The notes under the pieces were generated by a model. That model was not told where the DNA came from. It did no database searches and saw nothing but the letters and a program-made list of their open reading frames with translations. A stretch of DNA of 25,043 bases from Apostichopus californicus (lineage: Eukaryota; Echinodermata; Holothuroidea; Aspidochirotida; Stichopodidae), in NCBI GenBank assembly GCA_020650975.1, contig JAIPMN010002024.1, positions 1-25,043 on the forward strand. The letters run 5' to 3'. Positions 1 to 11,140 of the stretch are shown here, piece after piece. Each line of letters opens with the position of its first letter. Within the stretch, counting starts at the first letter, position 1. The position numbers and the translations under genes were made by a program.

Positions 1-154
1 TAGAAATTTTAGCGATGTGAACATCTCTAAAAAGGTTAGTAGTAGTTTTAGATTAGTATAGTGCCATCTTCTGAAGTCAAAATCCGATTAGTTGGTGCAA
101 GTTTGAATTCAGACTCTTCTAAGACAAGGATGACATCATCGAGTTGTTACGTGA

Positions 155-185
155 CCCTCCTTCCCCCCCCCCCTCCCTCCCTCAA
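155..185 (+). repeat. C-rich tract (minus-strand G-quadruplex candidate)
   Basis: An 11-nt C run is flanked by CCCTCC and repeated CCCTC blocks, so the minus strand carries at least four G-tracts of three or more. It is one of roughly ten similar tracts in the window. Confidence 0.7.
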
Positions 186-450
186 CTTGTACCTACCTGT
201 ACAACACCTCAGCATGAAAAGAGACAAAAGCTTTAGAGCAGACAATAAAAAGGGTGACATGCAAAAATGCAATAATATTCAGAAGAAAACATAGACAAGG
301 GAAATCAAATCCTCTGAATCCAAAGAATTCACAACATGGAATGATAGAAGCCGAGATACTGAAACGATGTTAAATAAGACAAACTTAGAGGGCGTAGGTC
401 TTCAGAATGGTAGATTTGGGAGGAAAAGAGTGTTGGTATTGACCTGTAGG

Positions 451-482
451 TGGGTCAGTGGGCGGGGGGTGGAGGGGGGGGA
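451..482 (+). repeat. G-rich tract (G-quadruplex candidate)
   Basis: GGG, GGG, GGGGGG and GGGGGGGG tracts separated by short loops fit a canonical quadruplex pattern on the plus strand. Confidence 0.65.
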
Positions 483-942
483 GCAGTGCTAAAATGATAT
501 TACCAATTTGGGTTAGCTAATGTAGATTGGAATGCACATGTCGTATGAAAAAAAGTTAAGTAGAAGTGAAAGGTAAATATCTGAATCAGACAAGTTTTTG
601 AGGTTGGAGTACACAAGACAGACAAGGTGGTCAGTGTTTCCTCTGATTTATGTGTTCAAACATATTTTTGAGTTTAAAGTGTGCGTAGATCTTCTCAAAA
701 GCAGGTTCCTTAGTGATCCAAACTTTCCAAATTATTTCTTGCCAAGGATTAAACACTGTGGAAGGGTCAAGTGTCTCAGTTTTATGAAACTATCTTTGTT
801 TTACTCAGTCCCTTTTAACCAAAACACTTTTGGAACTTTTTACTTAAATGACCATGATGTATCTTTCTAGCATATACTGTTCATTGGCAAATCTCAATCT
901 TCTGGGCTAAATGGTAAGATAACGGTTAAGAACAATTTTATT

Positions 943-971
943 CCTCCCCCACCACCCCCCCCCCACCCCCA
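943..971 (+). repeat. C-rich tract (minus-strand G-quadruplex candidate)
   Basis: The tract reads CCTCCCCCACCACCC followed by a long C run and CACCCCC. The minus strand has four or more G-tracts. Its make-up is close to the tracts at 4731-4767 and 20295-20316. Confidence 0.65.
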
Positions 972-1101
972 TCCACTATCTTAGTGTTTAGAGTGAACTT
1001 GGGCAGATAGAGCATTATGTGAAGTCACTGCAAATTTCCAAACAAATTAAGTAATATTGTTTTATGGACAAAATTAATGATATAAATGTACTGTATAAAT
1101 T

Positions 1102-1120
1102 ATATAATAATAATAATAAT
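1102..1120 (+). repeat. (TAA)n microsatellite
   Basis: About six TAA units lie in an AT-rich stretch. This is a simple repeat with no linked gene. Confidence 0.8.
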
Positions 1121-2403
1121 GAAATCTTATGAAAAAGCCCCCTTTTTTAATATAAAATTATAAAAATATCATTGCCATACACGATCTTTAACTATCTTTG
1201 TATCAATTATATTTATAAACTTGGTAAGTGGGATCAATTTTCATTCTTACGTTCTGTCCCTGTCCAAGTCAGATGACAGAGATTGGTGAAATTTTAATTA
1301 GGCGACAAATTAAATAAGTGAAGATTGAACAAAGAGATATATTCTATCCTTGAACTATGAAACATCATGAATCAGATGTCAGGTTCTGGGATTAACCTTC
1401 CTGTTAGTGTAATTATCAGTAATTGCCATTGTTCCATCAGGCTATCCGCATAGCAGCACTTAATACATCCTTCACCTTCTGTCTCATCCATATCAATGTC
1501 CCCCCTCCCATCCTGTTCTAATCTTTAAGAGGAAAATTAATCAGTTGAGTTATTCTTTTCTGTTTATTTGTATTGGTTTTAAAAAAATGTCATAAGAGGA
1601 AAAGAAATTAAACACAAACTTATTTTAAGCATCCATGATTTCATATTTTTTACAGTAGTAACAGTTGAAAAGTTCATAGTATGACTCCAATGGAGATAGA
1701 AAAGGTTGGGAAAATGTGGCCGAGTTTGATCACTTTTGTTTTGCAAAAGGTTCTGATTTATATATGAAGTTAAATTTCTTGCATGTCCTTCTTTCTGTAT
1801 TCATGTCATCTCTTGTTTTGATCTTTGCTTTTGTTATTGAATGGATTATGATGTGTTTGGAGGTCCATGTCGTATGAATAAATATCCCTTTCATGCTGGT
1901 TCTCACATCATCAGACTTATAAGTAGTAACAGTTTACCTGCTGTTTTCTGTTCTCTATATACAGTATTCTAACTAAAACACCCATAGAGATAGATAGGCG
2001 AAGCGTTGCATTTTATACACTGATTGAATGAGTAGGCAATCACTTCAACAATCACTTTTATCAGTTTAACAAGAATAGCAGGGTCAATTTTTTTTTCAGT
2101 GGGAATAGCTTAGATGTGTATTGCCAATTTAGGCAACTTTATTAAAGCCATGGGATATTAGTGCAGAGATAATCTTGCAAATTGTTTTATGACCGACGCC
2201 ATGGTTATTCTGCTAAATAATTGAGAATATAGTCCGTTGGTATGAATGCACAGTAGATTTAATATTCCTATATCCTACATAATCAATTAATATATAACAA
2301 ATATCTTTCAGTCATTTTTTTCCCCTCAAAAATTGTCTGTCAGTCTTTTTTGATCGGGTGAATAACATTTTGAAGTATATTTTTCATATCTTCTGTTCGT
2401 TAA

Positions 2404-2585
2404 AGGTCATCAAGTATCGCCCTCAAAATATGCTAGAAAGTCGGATAATGGTCACCCGAACTCAAATTCTAGCGAGTGCTTTACTGCCACACACTAAAGT
2501 ACTTATTCACATTGAGATACGATTGCCTATTTGATCACACCTCTTTGCTATTAACATTTTGGGCCAATACTGATGATCATGACCT
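2404..2585. mobile_element. possible TTAA-flanked MITE, 182 bp
   Basis: The segment is bounded by TTAA at 2400-2403 and 2586-2589. Its ends are inverted: AGGTCAT on the left and ATGACCT on the right. Past the 7-bp perfect match the similarity resumes with a small gap: the left arm continues CAAGTATCGCCC, and the right arm read in reverse has CAGTATTGGCCC, followed in both by AAAAT. TTAA duplications occur in piggyBac and Kolobok elements; a purine-starting end as here is closer to what I recall for Kolobok. There is no coding capacity. The short perfect TIR leaves chance as a real alternative. Confidence 0.4.
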
Positions 2586-3570
2586 TTAAGTCTACAGTAC
2601 CGACATCCTTTAACTCTTCCTGCCGTAAGGTTGCCCTATGTTAAAGAGTCAGAGATTTTCTGGCATTTACAGAGGAAGTGATGCAATTTTTTTTTAGATT
2701 TTTGCACGTTCTTAGGAATTAATGCAGACAGTAACAGAATTGATCATTTTAAGCTTTAATAGAAACTTACTTACTTAGTACTGGAACACTCAACGTATGG
2801 TCAAGTCTTTGAGTATTTCCTGTTTGCATTTGTATTCGTTTGACGTAAATACAGGGACTATGATCATCATGATTTTGCATCGCCTTGTTGACATGTTAAA
2901 TGTCACACATTATGACCGACAAGAGTTGCCTGCTATTTTAAGGTAGCTTTATTGCTAAACATTTTCTGAAAGTACTTACACTGGAAAATTGTATGACTTC
3001 AAACTTGATAACATTTGACAAGTGAGTTAGGCTTGGCTTATTAAAATGTCTCACTCAGGAAGAATGTTCTGATCCTGGTAGCAATAGGAAATCATTCAAG
3101 TTGATTCTTAGTGACATTTTTTTTTCTCATACAAATGTTGATGCAATATAGATGACCTTTATAAAGCCATATGTTATTGCAAAACAACTTAAATCCCCAA
3201 AATAACTTCATACATCCATCTTAGGTTTGAAATTATTGCAGGACTGAGTTATGTGATGTGCAAGTCAAGCTAATATTAGGTTTTTTTTGTGTGTTTTTTT
3301 TTGAGTAAACTCTCCCTTTAAATTAGCAACACCTTATCTCTTCTCATCAAGTATAAAATAAGCCTGACAACAATTTTCCATTTCATATCAGAGTGATTGG
3401 CATTTTAATGCAGCAAGCTGTACTTTGTAACTTGACCTACAGCTCTTCAATTCTCAGTCACCCTCAATATAATTTCTCCCGGTATTTGTAATACTTATGT
3501 GTAGCCGACGACCCATTGTTGCCGCCCTAGATATTAATATTTAATTCTTTTACGTAACGTTGTCCTTCAG

Positions 3571-3657
3571 GAAGAGAGGAAAGTCAATCACTTAGAAGAG
3601 CTGCGATATCTCTCCGAAAAGCATATACTAATATTTGTAATAGCCAAATTTTTCTAA
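3571..3657 (+). CDS. weak candidate alternative terminal exon
   Basis: A CCTTCAG acceptor-like site ends at 3570. The frame starting at 3571 gives 28 codons before TAA at 3655-3657. The first half of the peptide (EERKVNHLEELRYLSEKH) looks like a charged helix or coiled coil; the second half is hydrophobic (ILIFVIAKFF). No good donor lies inside the frame and no AATAAA was seen just downstream. The pyrimidine tract is short and broken. The peptide is not recognised. A chance open stretch behind a cryptic AG is the main alternative. Confidence 0.15.
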   Translation, partial: EERKVNHLEELRYLSEKHILIFVIAKFF

Positions 3658-4151
3658 GATATTTATGTTATCCATGCAGTGATAATTGAGGTAATTACGT
3701 ACTGAAGGTCTCAAGCAGAAGTGCATATTCACTAACGATGTAGCTCGGCATCGTTATTCGTGCTTGAATTCATTCCAGCTACTCACTCACTAGCAGTTTG
3801 TGTGTTGTACAAAGTTATAGCCTTGGTGCAATGTATTCGATGAAATATTTCAGATTTATACTCTTGTAGCTCCGCCAGTACGTTGCAGGGGCCATTTCAC
3901 GCCACTTTAGTGTCTATTTCATTTTGTAAGAAAGTGGGTTGGGTAAGCATGACGGGTGTTTATGTTTTAAGACTCACCAAAGGAACTGCATTTTTCCGTT
4001 TTTTAAATGTAGTCTGTTAAACCGATGAAAACTAGAGAATTCAGACCACAGAAAGTCTCGACAAATTTTTAAATATTCTGGTAGATGCTGATAGCCGGAT
4101 TCCATGGCATCCACCAATTTTTAATCACCAAATTAACAGCTATTTTGTTAG

Positions 4152-4200
4152 TTTAATGTAAGTCAGAAAGCTGTGTTTTTAATGTAGGTCAGAAAGCTGT
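4152..4200 (+). repeat. 26-bp tandem duplication
   Basis: Two adjacent copies of TTTAATGTARGTCAGAAAGC follow each other with a 26-bp period; they differ by one A/G change over the second, slightly shorter copy. It looks like a recent local slippage or duplication event. No function can be assigned. Confidence 0.8.
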
Positions 4201-4730
4201 CATAAAAGGGTACTGCATTCATTATGTTGCTGTTACCTTTTTCCCCTCCTGAACGCATTCCGGTACAATTTCTTTGGTAACTAATACTGAATGCACCAAT
4301 TCCTCTTGCCAAGTATCAAACAAAAAATGCAACAGATAGAGATAGCCACCAAAGGTCATAAATGTCCCTTGAACATCAGGTGACTGACTATGCTGTATAC
4401 AGCAGAGATTTGTGTTATTCATATATGGTTCGGTGGACATTTGTATATAAAAGGAATTTCCCCCAAGAAGTGATTGTGAATTGCCTTGATAGGTTAGTTT
4501 CCTTCCTTTGATATGATAAAGTGGATATTTGTAACTCAACAGTTGGGTGATGAGTATACCATGTTTAGAACACTACCTGTATATTCATTTGATGATAGAG
4601 ATTACAGACATTCTGATATTGAGCTATTTAGTTTATAGTGTTTGAGGAGGTTTGACGTAGCTCCACTCTTACCTGTCTCTGTCTTAACATATGCACTTTC
4701 CATTCTACCTAACCTACACGACTGTGCCTT

Positions 4731-4767
4731 CCCTCCCCCACCACTCCCCCCCCCCACCCTCCCCCTT
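4731..4767 (+). repeat. C-rich tract (minus-strand G-quadruplex candidate)
   Basis: CCCTCCCCCACCACT is followed by a 10-nt C run, ACCCT and CCCCC. Four or more G-tracts are present on the minus strand. Confidence 0.65.
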
Positions 4768-5073
4768 CTAGGATTCCCTTTACCACTTATTTTGCACATG
4801 ATTATCATCATTATAATGTTTGGTTGATCTTTAAACTGTTTCCTGTTCTGTTTCAGGTATTTTCAGAATCTTGTTTACCCTGATTGATTTTTATACATTC
4901 TTGATAACTGAAAGAGGATAGTTTTCAGGCCATACATTCCAACACATGAACTTGCACATAACAATTGTTACTTGACAGTCAAAACATTCCTGAATAGAAG
5001 TAATATATGAAGTAGTATGCAGTTTGCAACATGTCAGGGCATATTTTTCAAATCACAAAATCTGATCAGCAGG

Positions 5074-5096
5074 TGGGTAGGGAGGGGGGGGGGGGA
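5074..5096 (+). repeat. poly-G tract
   Basis: GGGTAGGGA leads into a 12-nt G run, giving quadruplex potential on the plus strand. Short overlapping open frames across it are by-products of base composition. Confidence 0.65.
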
Positions 5097-7617
5097 GAAG
5101 AGTGGCTGTTCATTTGCACTTTGCCTTGTGCTATTGATAGAAGCACATGGTGGAGAAAAGCAGGAGGGGAGGAGAACATGTTTTGTATTGGAAAAGTGCC
5201 ATTTGGGCTGCACATTCAAGGTCCTTTAGAGATCCTTTGAGACTTATATTTCCTTTGAACCTATATACCACCACCACTACCCATCACCCATTCCGATTCA
5301 CCCTCAACCACGATGTACCTGACAGTGGCTCTCTTTACCTCCCAGTTCTGCCCCTGTGTTTATACTTGTTCTCATCTATTGTGATGTGGCAATGTTGCTA
5401 TATATACAGTACATATATACTTTGCATGCAAAAACTTGTCAAAAGCCATCGTCAATCTCCTATTAACAGGCTGCGTCTGTAACTGGGATGGCGACATCCT
5501 GTCACTTCCAACTTTTGGATTTTTAACTAGGTGTGAATATTTGATTTTATAAATTGATTTCTTCATGCTGGGAAGGTTTATGCTCAACCTTGACTAAGCT
5601 CACCTGCTGAGTCCCCATGTCATTGATTCAGGAAGTTGAAAATGCATTGTACTTTTGTTTTGTTTGCTTCTTTGTATTGTTGCCTTTGGGGGAGGGTTAA
5701 CTGTTCTCTGAAAAGCAGAGGAAGACAGTGGGATTTATGAGGGAGGCTTTGAAAGGATGTCTTCCTCTTTCATATCCTTTATTCTAAATAATAGAGAGGA
5801 AGGGAGATATTTATAGGGTGAAGGAGAGACATGGAGGTACTTACTCTGTGTTTCAGATGAATGTAATGTGTAGGATGCTGCAAGAAATAGATTATCTCAG
5901 TTTGCATATCAGAAACCTGAAAGGACGTGAACTTGGTAAATGTCGGTTCTATTCAAACGAGTACATTTCTAAGTAGGGAGGGAAATGAATGACGTTGAGA
6001 GCTTTCACATCTTCGAAGAGATGTTTGTTCGACTATAAGGTGATCACGTCATAATTTTGGCCTGAAACAATTGATGATGGAGATATGGATTGAATAGAAT
6101 GCCTTTTTAGTGGTTGGTGTGCAAGTTCCTGTAGTTTTAGTATAATTATCAACCCATATAGATGTCCTGGAGAGAATAGCTTAACTGCAAATGAACAGAA
6201 AAGGAGAAAAGAATAATGAAAAGTATATTTTTTTAAATTGATATTGACACTATCCAATGATGAGTTTGTACATGACCCACATTGTCAGTAATGGCAATAA
6301 CCCAACCCTCATTTGTGCTAATGAGTTATAGCATCACTGAATGATTGGAAACATTACTGCACTCAATGTATCCCATATCTTCTTTATTGATCATTTCTTC
6401 AGTAACACTTCATTACTGTAACATATTCATTCATTCCTGACGTGAATACTGTGATGACAGTGTCAACTCCATCTAAATCTTTATAACTTCTGCTGTCTAT
6501 ATGAAGCAGAAGAGCACATTAATATGGTCACATTAGAGTGACTACTGCATATAGAATGCATCAGTTGATGTGAATTCAATTATTAAATGTGCAAAACATT
6601 CTACCAAAGTAAACTTACATTAATGTCTGCCAAACCACACTGCAAAGTATAAAGTATGAGTTATTAAGGACAAGGTTATTATTTTATAAACAAAAATTGC
6701 CTTTTCATATATCTCTATTCTGTCTTTCACCCCCCAAAAAAATTATTAAATTTTAATCAATAAATAAAATGGAATTTACTCAACTAGTTTGGTTTGCAAT
6801 ATCAAATCAATGATTAATAGGTTTACTTTTGGTGACCTTAACTTTGGAGGATCACTCTATGCATAGCAATATATATGTAGGAAGTAGTGGCCATTGCAGA
6901 TGTTCTTTGTCAAGGTCCACCACATCCACGTAGCGCTCTCTCGACGACGGCAAACTGGGAGATAATGGATTTCCTGAATCGTGTGGATCACGATTTAACT
7001 CTTCAATAAGTACTTCGTGATGTTTGATCGAGTGGGATATTAACTTGATTTCACAAATTTGACTTCCAATTAGTTTTAAAAGACAAAAGCAAGTTACCAT
7101 TACATAGATCATACACAGTCTTTTTTGTTTTGACATTCTGGGTTATTTCATATGATGTTGGACATTTTATGAACGAAAATATTTTAAATCATGTCGATTT
7201 AGTCTTGATATGGAGAGAACTGTCAGCCCAAGATATCCTTGGAGAATGAAACGGCCACCATCTACTTAAAATAATTCCGGTTCTTACATATTTATGACGC
7301 AGCTCTCTTCAATGCTTACATTTAGTTTTCAAAATGTACCTCCTGGGATCTTATTGTGCCAAATATTTCCCACACATTGGGGCGATTTTCAAATGAGGGA
7401 ATATCCCCCTTTTTTTTTTAAATTGTGGTAATATTAAAAAAATAGATGTTGAAGTTTGAACAATGAAGTGACTACTATTTCAGTTTATAGCATATGTGTA
7501 TAACAAAATTGATTTTTTTAGTTTCATCAGTTAATCTTGTTTTATTAAAATCTGCATTTTTTATGCGAATCAATCTTAACATTATATGTTTTTTCTCTTT
7601 CTTGTTTTGTTTTGTAG

Positions 7618-7660
7618 ACGTTTTGATGATTTGCAGAACTCTGAGAGTGAAAAGGAAGAG
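7618..7660 (+). CDS. internal coding exon, 43 nt, gene not identified
   Basis: A long T-rich tract ending in TTTTGTAG precedes the exon, and the donor AG|GTAAGTTTT at 7661 follows; both match animal splice consensus well. One frame is closed by an early TGA. Of the other two, the one starting after the first base reads RFDDLQNSESEKEE and ends exactly on a codon boundary. That matches the opening frame of the next exon at 24524. The first base (A) completes a codon begun in an upstream exon outside the window. The peptide is acidic and hydrophilic, so it probably lies in a flexible linker. The alternative frame (VLMICRTLRVKRK) is basic and also stays open through both exons, so frame choice rests on composition only. 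At 43 nt, skipping it alone would shift the frame. I do not recognise the gene. Confidence 0.68.
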
Positions 7661-7725
7661 GTAAGTTTTGTATCTTGGAAATTCTGTCCTTATTTATTTT
7701 CTCTTTTGTACTTATCTTTCTCTAT

Positions 7726-7770
7726 GAGGGGGAGGGGGAGGAGAGGGAGAGGATAGGAGGAGGCAGGAGT
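7726..7770 (+). repeat. purine-rich G/A tract
   Basis: An almost pure G/A stretch of GAGGGGG, GAGAGGGAGAGG and AGGAGG blocks starts 65 bases past the donor of the 43-nt exon. G-runs just inside introns are known to act as intronic splicing enhancers through hnRNP H/F proteins; such a role here is only inference. Confidence 0.7.
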
Positions 7771-7800
7771 TAGTGAAAGTGATACTTCAAATTCAGATTG

Positions 7801-7860
7801 CAATGTAACTAAATACATTGTAACCAAATACAATGTAACTAAATACAATGTAACTAAATA
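7801..7860 (+). repeat. 4 x 15-bp tandem repeat
   Basis: There are four exact-length units of CAATGTAACTAAATA. Copies 1, 3 and 4 are identical and copy 2 differs at two positions (CATTGTAACCAAATA). The array sits 140 bases past the donor of the 43-nt exon and could vary in copy number. No function is evident. Confidence 0.95.
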
Positions 7861-8479
7861 GGTAAAAATTATAAATTGGTGTCGCCCATCAACACTTTAG
7901 AGATTCTGAAATATGACAGAAATAAAAGCCTATGATCAACCCCAATGGGAGTTTTACTGGCCGAAAATTGGTGTTCCTTTCACCAAAACTACACACCTCT
8001 TCTACAGTACGTATATTGTTCATTCTTTTGTTATTTTGCTACATTTTAAGGACTTGTACCAAATTGGCTGTTAGGACAACCAAAAAGTAAGACCTCCTTC
8101 TCCGTCTGTCAAACAAGCAAAAAGAAAATCAATAAAAATTTGCTCTGCCGCTTCAGGATTTTCAAGGACTATTTCCTCAAAATATCTGTTAGATTGTGAA
8201 CAAGATGGGAGACGCTCGAAAACCTTAAATATGGAACATTAATATAATATACTCTTCTTTCATTTGTCTTTCTGCTGAACTGTTCTGTTACCCATTGGAG
8301 AACAAGATAAATCACAGAAATAAACCGCGGAATGTAATCGAATCTAATAATTCCTCGAATTGATGGAACTTCCACATTAATTCTAGAGATGGCTTTGTCA
8401 ATTATCCACGTATGGAAAGCTTTGACATTATCCACCAGCACATACATCATTCAACAGTCAATTTTATTGGGCTAAATAT
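7861..8479. other. unannotated intron stretch
   Basis: I see no gene here. A 93-residue open frame on the minus strand (8169-8450) has no recognisable features and lies directly 3' of the LINE tail; it is probably flanking sequence and chance. Confidence 0.5.
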
Positions 8480-8970
8480 ATTTTTATCATTATTAAATTA
8501 CATATATATTGCACTTATTCTAAGAGTAAGCTCTAAGTGCTTTAAAAATAAAACTTCAATACTTGATAAATGAAAATAGCAATGAAGTTATATAGATAAG
8601 ACAATCGTACGATACCATTGGTAGAATTTTATTAATTAATTAATTAGTCAGGGGCAGTGCCTATCAGACAAATGAAGCAAAGTACTAAAACCTTAAAATG
8701 CACAGGATATTCAACAGGCAACCAATGAAGATGGTATATGACGGCTTTTATGTGTTCTCTTAGAGATGAACTTGTCATTAGCCTAGACGCGGAATTTTGA
8801 ATCAATCGAAGAAGTTGAATATACGATTCGTTTACACCAATTAAAAGAGAATTTGCGTAATCAATTCTAGAAATCACAAGAGCCTTGAATAAGCGTTCTA
8901 GTGGCATCCCCGTCAAGAAATCACAAGATTTTTTTTACCACATTATTATGTTTCACAAACTGTGAGAACC
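8480..8970 (-). mobile_element. L2/CR1-like LINE fragment, 3' end
   Basis: The minus strand encodes the C-terminal part of a LINE reverse transcriptase from about 8928 down to 8644. Recognisable blocks are SRIDYANSLLIG, QLLRLIQNSASRL and HLHWLPVEYPVHFKVL, the thumb and connection region typical of CR1/L2-clade pol proteins. Upstream, a run of eight A (minus strand, near 8930) puts FVKHNNVVKK out of frame, suggesting a frameshift. The frame stops at 8644-8646, next to a TTAATTAATTAA run, and lacks the usual remaining C-terminus, so a deletion is likely there. The remnant 3' UTR ends in a small stem-loop and an AT-rich tail. The element is 5'-truncated and dead, and lies antisense to the host gene. 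Confidence 0.85.
8511..8540 (-). other. LINE 3' stem-loop
   Basis: GCACTTA at 8511-8517 pairs perfectly with TAAGTGC at 8534-8540 around a 16-nt loop. On the minus strand it is preceded by AAA and followed by an ATATATATGTAAT tail, the layout seen at the 3' ends of many L2-clade LINEs. In UnaL2 such a hairpin is recognised by the element's own reverse transcriptase; the same role here is inferred by analogy. Confidence 0.6.
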
Positions 8971-10756
8971 CTTAGAGTTATGAATGTTTCCTTGACCTGT
9001 AGATTGGTTGATTGTTCTCTCATATTCCTCTCTGGTTTTCTCTGGATTTTCTCTGGATTTTCTTGCCTTGAGATTGTAATCCTGGCAAACTGAACATTAG
9101 TTGTTTAACAGCAATAAAGAAAAATTCCAACCATTCCCAAACTGAACAAATTATTTCCTTCTTGTTGATCATGACTTCTGCAATTGACTTTGTACTTCCT
9201 CTAAAAAAATAAAATAGAAAGAGAAAAGACAGACCTCTTTTTATGTTTTTTACACAACAGCAAATCCTTGACAGGTTACAAAGCAGTTCTTTCTGACACT
9301 ACCAAGTTTACCCATCCAACAATTTCCCTTCCTTGATAATCCTTACCAAAACAACACTGCCAGGTTTTCACACTATTGTAACATACAAAAAAAAAATAAA
9401 CCCCCCTACATGTGAATGGTGTAGACCTCTCACACAGGCTACTGATTACATATTCTTACACACCTAACCTGTACAAAGTGCACTATACTTGTACACAAAG
9501 ACAGCCCAATGTGTGTGTACACATTGAATGGCTGAAGATTTTGATAGTATTATAGTCCACTAATTCCATTCTTTTGGGATATCTAAGCCATGTTTCAGTG
9601 TGATCATCCTGTGATTCCTTGATTTTTTGATCCAAGGGGAAACCTTTGCTGGGTAAGTTTGGCTTTTTTAAGGGATAAGTTTCTGAAATTTCACATGCAT
9701 TCTTTCACAGATCAACCTTGATTTCTGATATTAGAAATCTTGTAGCATGAGTAAGCCTTCATTTGTGTTTTGACTGGTTGAGACCTGTACAACAGTTAGC
9801 ACTACATAGATGTCTTATTGTGATGTATGTGTCGGTATTGTTAGTAGATACTGTGTGTTAGTATATATATCAAGTGTACCTGTCATATGTTAGGTTATTA
9901 TAAAACAACACTTGGATGGATTTTGTTAACATTGAGCTGTAGAAATACCTCCATATTGCAGTTCATAAATTTGTAATCGTGGCGATTAAGGAGTATTTTG
10001 TTACAGTGCTGATGTTACTGAAGGCTTTTACATTATAGTTTTGGCATGTCTATTTCAAGCTAGCCTATCTTCAGTGTGTAGTCGTATATGTGACATCAAC
10101 ATGATGATATAGTGAATAGCTAGGAGGAGTGATCGTGTGTATCATATTTGATTTGCAAATTGTTTCTAAATTAGCCATAATATTTAATTATCCGTGAAGG
10201 GACAGTAACGACTCTGTTGTCAGTAGTTGTTTAATTAATATGAATCGTAATAAGATAATTAAATTGCAGTTACTTAGAGCAATATTAGGTAACATACCCC
10301 TGAGTTGATGTAATGAAGAAAATTGGTGGATCGCCTCAACGTGGAAAATTGGATGAGTTATGTTATCCAGTTAGAGATTATTGTAACTTTATCGGAAACA
10401 GGTTTTTTCACAGACCCGACCTAGTCCAGTTGATACTGATTATATTGTTGATTGTCATGTTACGTACGGTACTAAGAATGATGCTTACATTGAGGGGTTT
10501 GACTTACTACAAGTCATTTTTATAAAAAGTGTCCGTATTAACTTCAGTAATAAAGATTTTGACATGTCATTTATTCATGTGCGATCTCTTTTCATTGATA
10601 AATTATTAAGAAAATAATGCATCTATCTGTTTGTTTCTTTCTCTCCTGCATTAATGTGAGTTGTGATGAAATACCAGAGCCCCACAAAGGGACCAGAGCA
10701 AATATGAGACAACTTTTGTAATGATAAGTTGGTAGTCTTGGAATCGGCTGTGTGAA
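8971..10756. other. unannotated intron stretch
   Basis: I see no gene in this stretch. A short imperfect repeat of CTCTGGATTTT (about three copies) lies at 9031-9064. A 70-residue open frame at 10313-10525 with an AATAAA shortly after it (10548) has no recognised domain and is probably chance. Confidence 0.5.
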
Positions 10757-11140
10757 CTTAGTTTAGTTTAGTAGAAAAAAAGGATCAGGAGGGACACTCA
10801 AGTCCCAGTCAAGGACCCTATAGGAGAGAGAAAAAAAACTGAAGACACAAACACTCAGACCCGATTACATTGCTTAAAGTGCTTGTCCAAAGTATTCTTA
10901 AACCCATTGACACTACTTGCAAGTACAACTTTCTCAGGCAAACCGTTCCACTCATTCACAACCCTATTAGAAAAAAGTTATTCCGAATATTAATCCTACT
11001 TTGTGACTTTTGGAGTTTAAGACAATGACCACTGGTACAACTACTATTAGCATACATGAAAAAGTTGGTAAAGGATAAATTGTCTTCAATTGAAGCATGA
11101 ACACCTAATAAAATGCCTTTGTTTGAAAGATTATTACTGA
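10757..11140 (-). mobile_element. CR1/Jockey-type LINE fragment, 3' end
   Basis: The minus strand from about 11140 to the TGA at 10855-10857 encodes the extreme C-terminus of a LINE pol protein. Blocks in order are SCTSGHCLKLQKSQSRINIR, then FSNRVVNEWNGLPEKVV and SSVNGFKNTLDKHF; this R-G-H...N-x-W-N-x-L-P...F-K-x-x-L-D pattern is characteristic of CR1/Jockey-group tails in many invertebrates. The two parts are in different frames: a T run (six T on the minus strand, 10971-10976) has lost or gained bases, breaking the gene. The 3' UTR ends in a short TTTAG-type repeat (TTAGTTTAGTTTAG on plus, about 10758-10772), the usual repeat tail of CR1-like elements. It is 5'-truncated and inactive. Confidence 0.85.

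Larger units (their letters stand above)
1..7617 (+). other. upstream intron (partial)
   Basis: This stretch precedes the acceptor of the 43-nt exon and is read as intron of the same plus-strand gene; its donor lies outside the window. It is AT-rich, with stops in every frame. The 3' end shows a T-rich tract with several TTTTCT/TTGTTTTG blocks and TAG at 7615-7617, a good acceptor. Inside I can support only a possible MITE (2404-2585), a 26-bp duplication (4152-4200), poly-C/poly-G tracts and a short TAA repeat. A weak alternative terminal exon is proposed at 3571-3657. Part of this stretch could be intergenic rather than intron, since no upstream exon is visible. Confidence 0.5.

Noticed and set aside
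4222-4539. 105-residue minus-strand open frame
   Set aside because: No recognisable domain, no splice or promoter context; a frame of this length is expected about once or twice by chance in 25 kb of such AT-rich DNA.
6852-7136. 94-residue minus-strand frame with a hydrophobic, signal-peptide-like N-terminus
   Set aside because: The rest has no known motif or cysteine pattern, and no transcript signals are seen; most likely chance.
9714-9747. Exon between CTTTCACAG and ATGAGTAAGCC
   Set aside because: In the phase required by the flanking exons it meets TGA after five codons.
10313-10525. 70-residue plus-strand frame with an AATAAA shortly after it
   Set aside because: Peptide not recognised, C-terminal half is simple hydrophobic sequence from AT-rich DNA, and no promoter or splice evidence.
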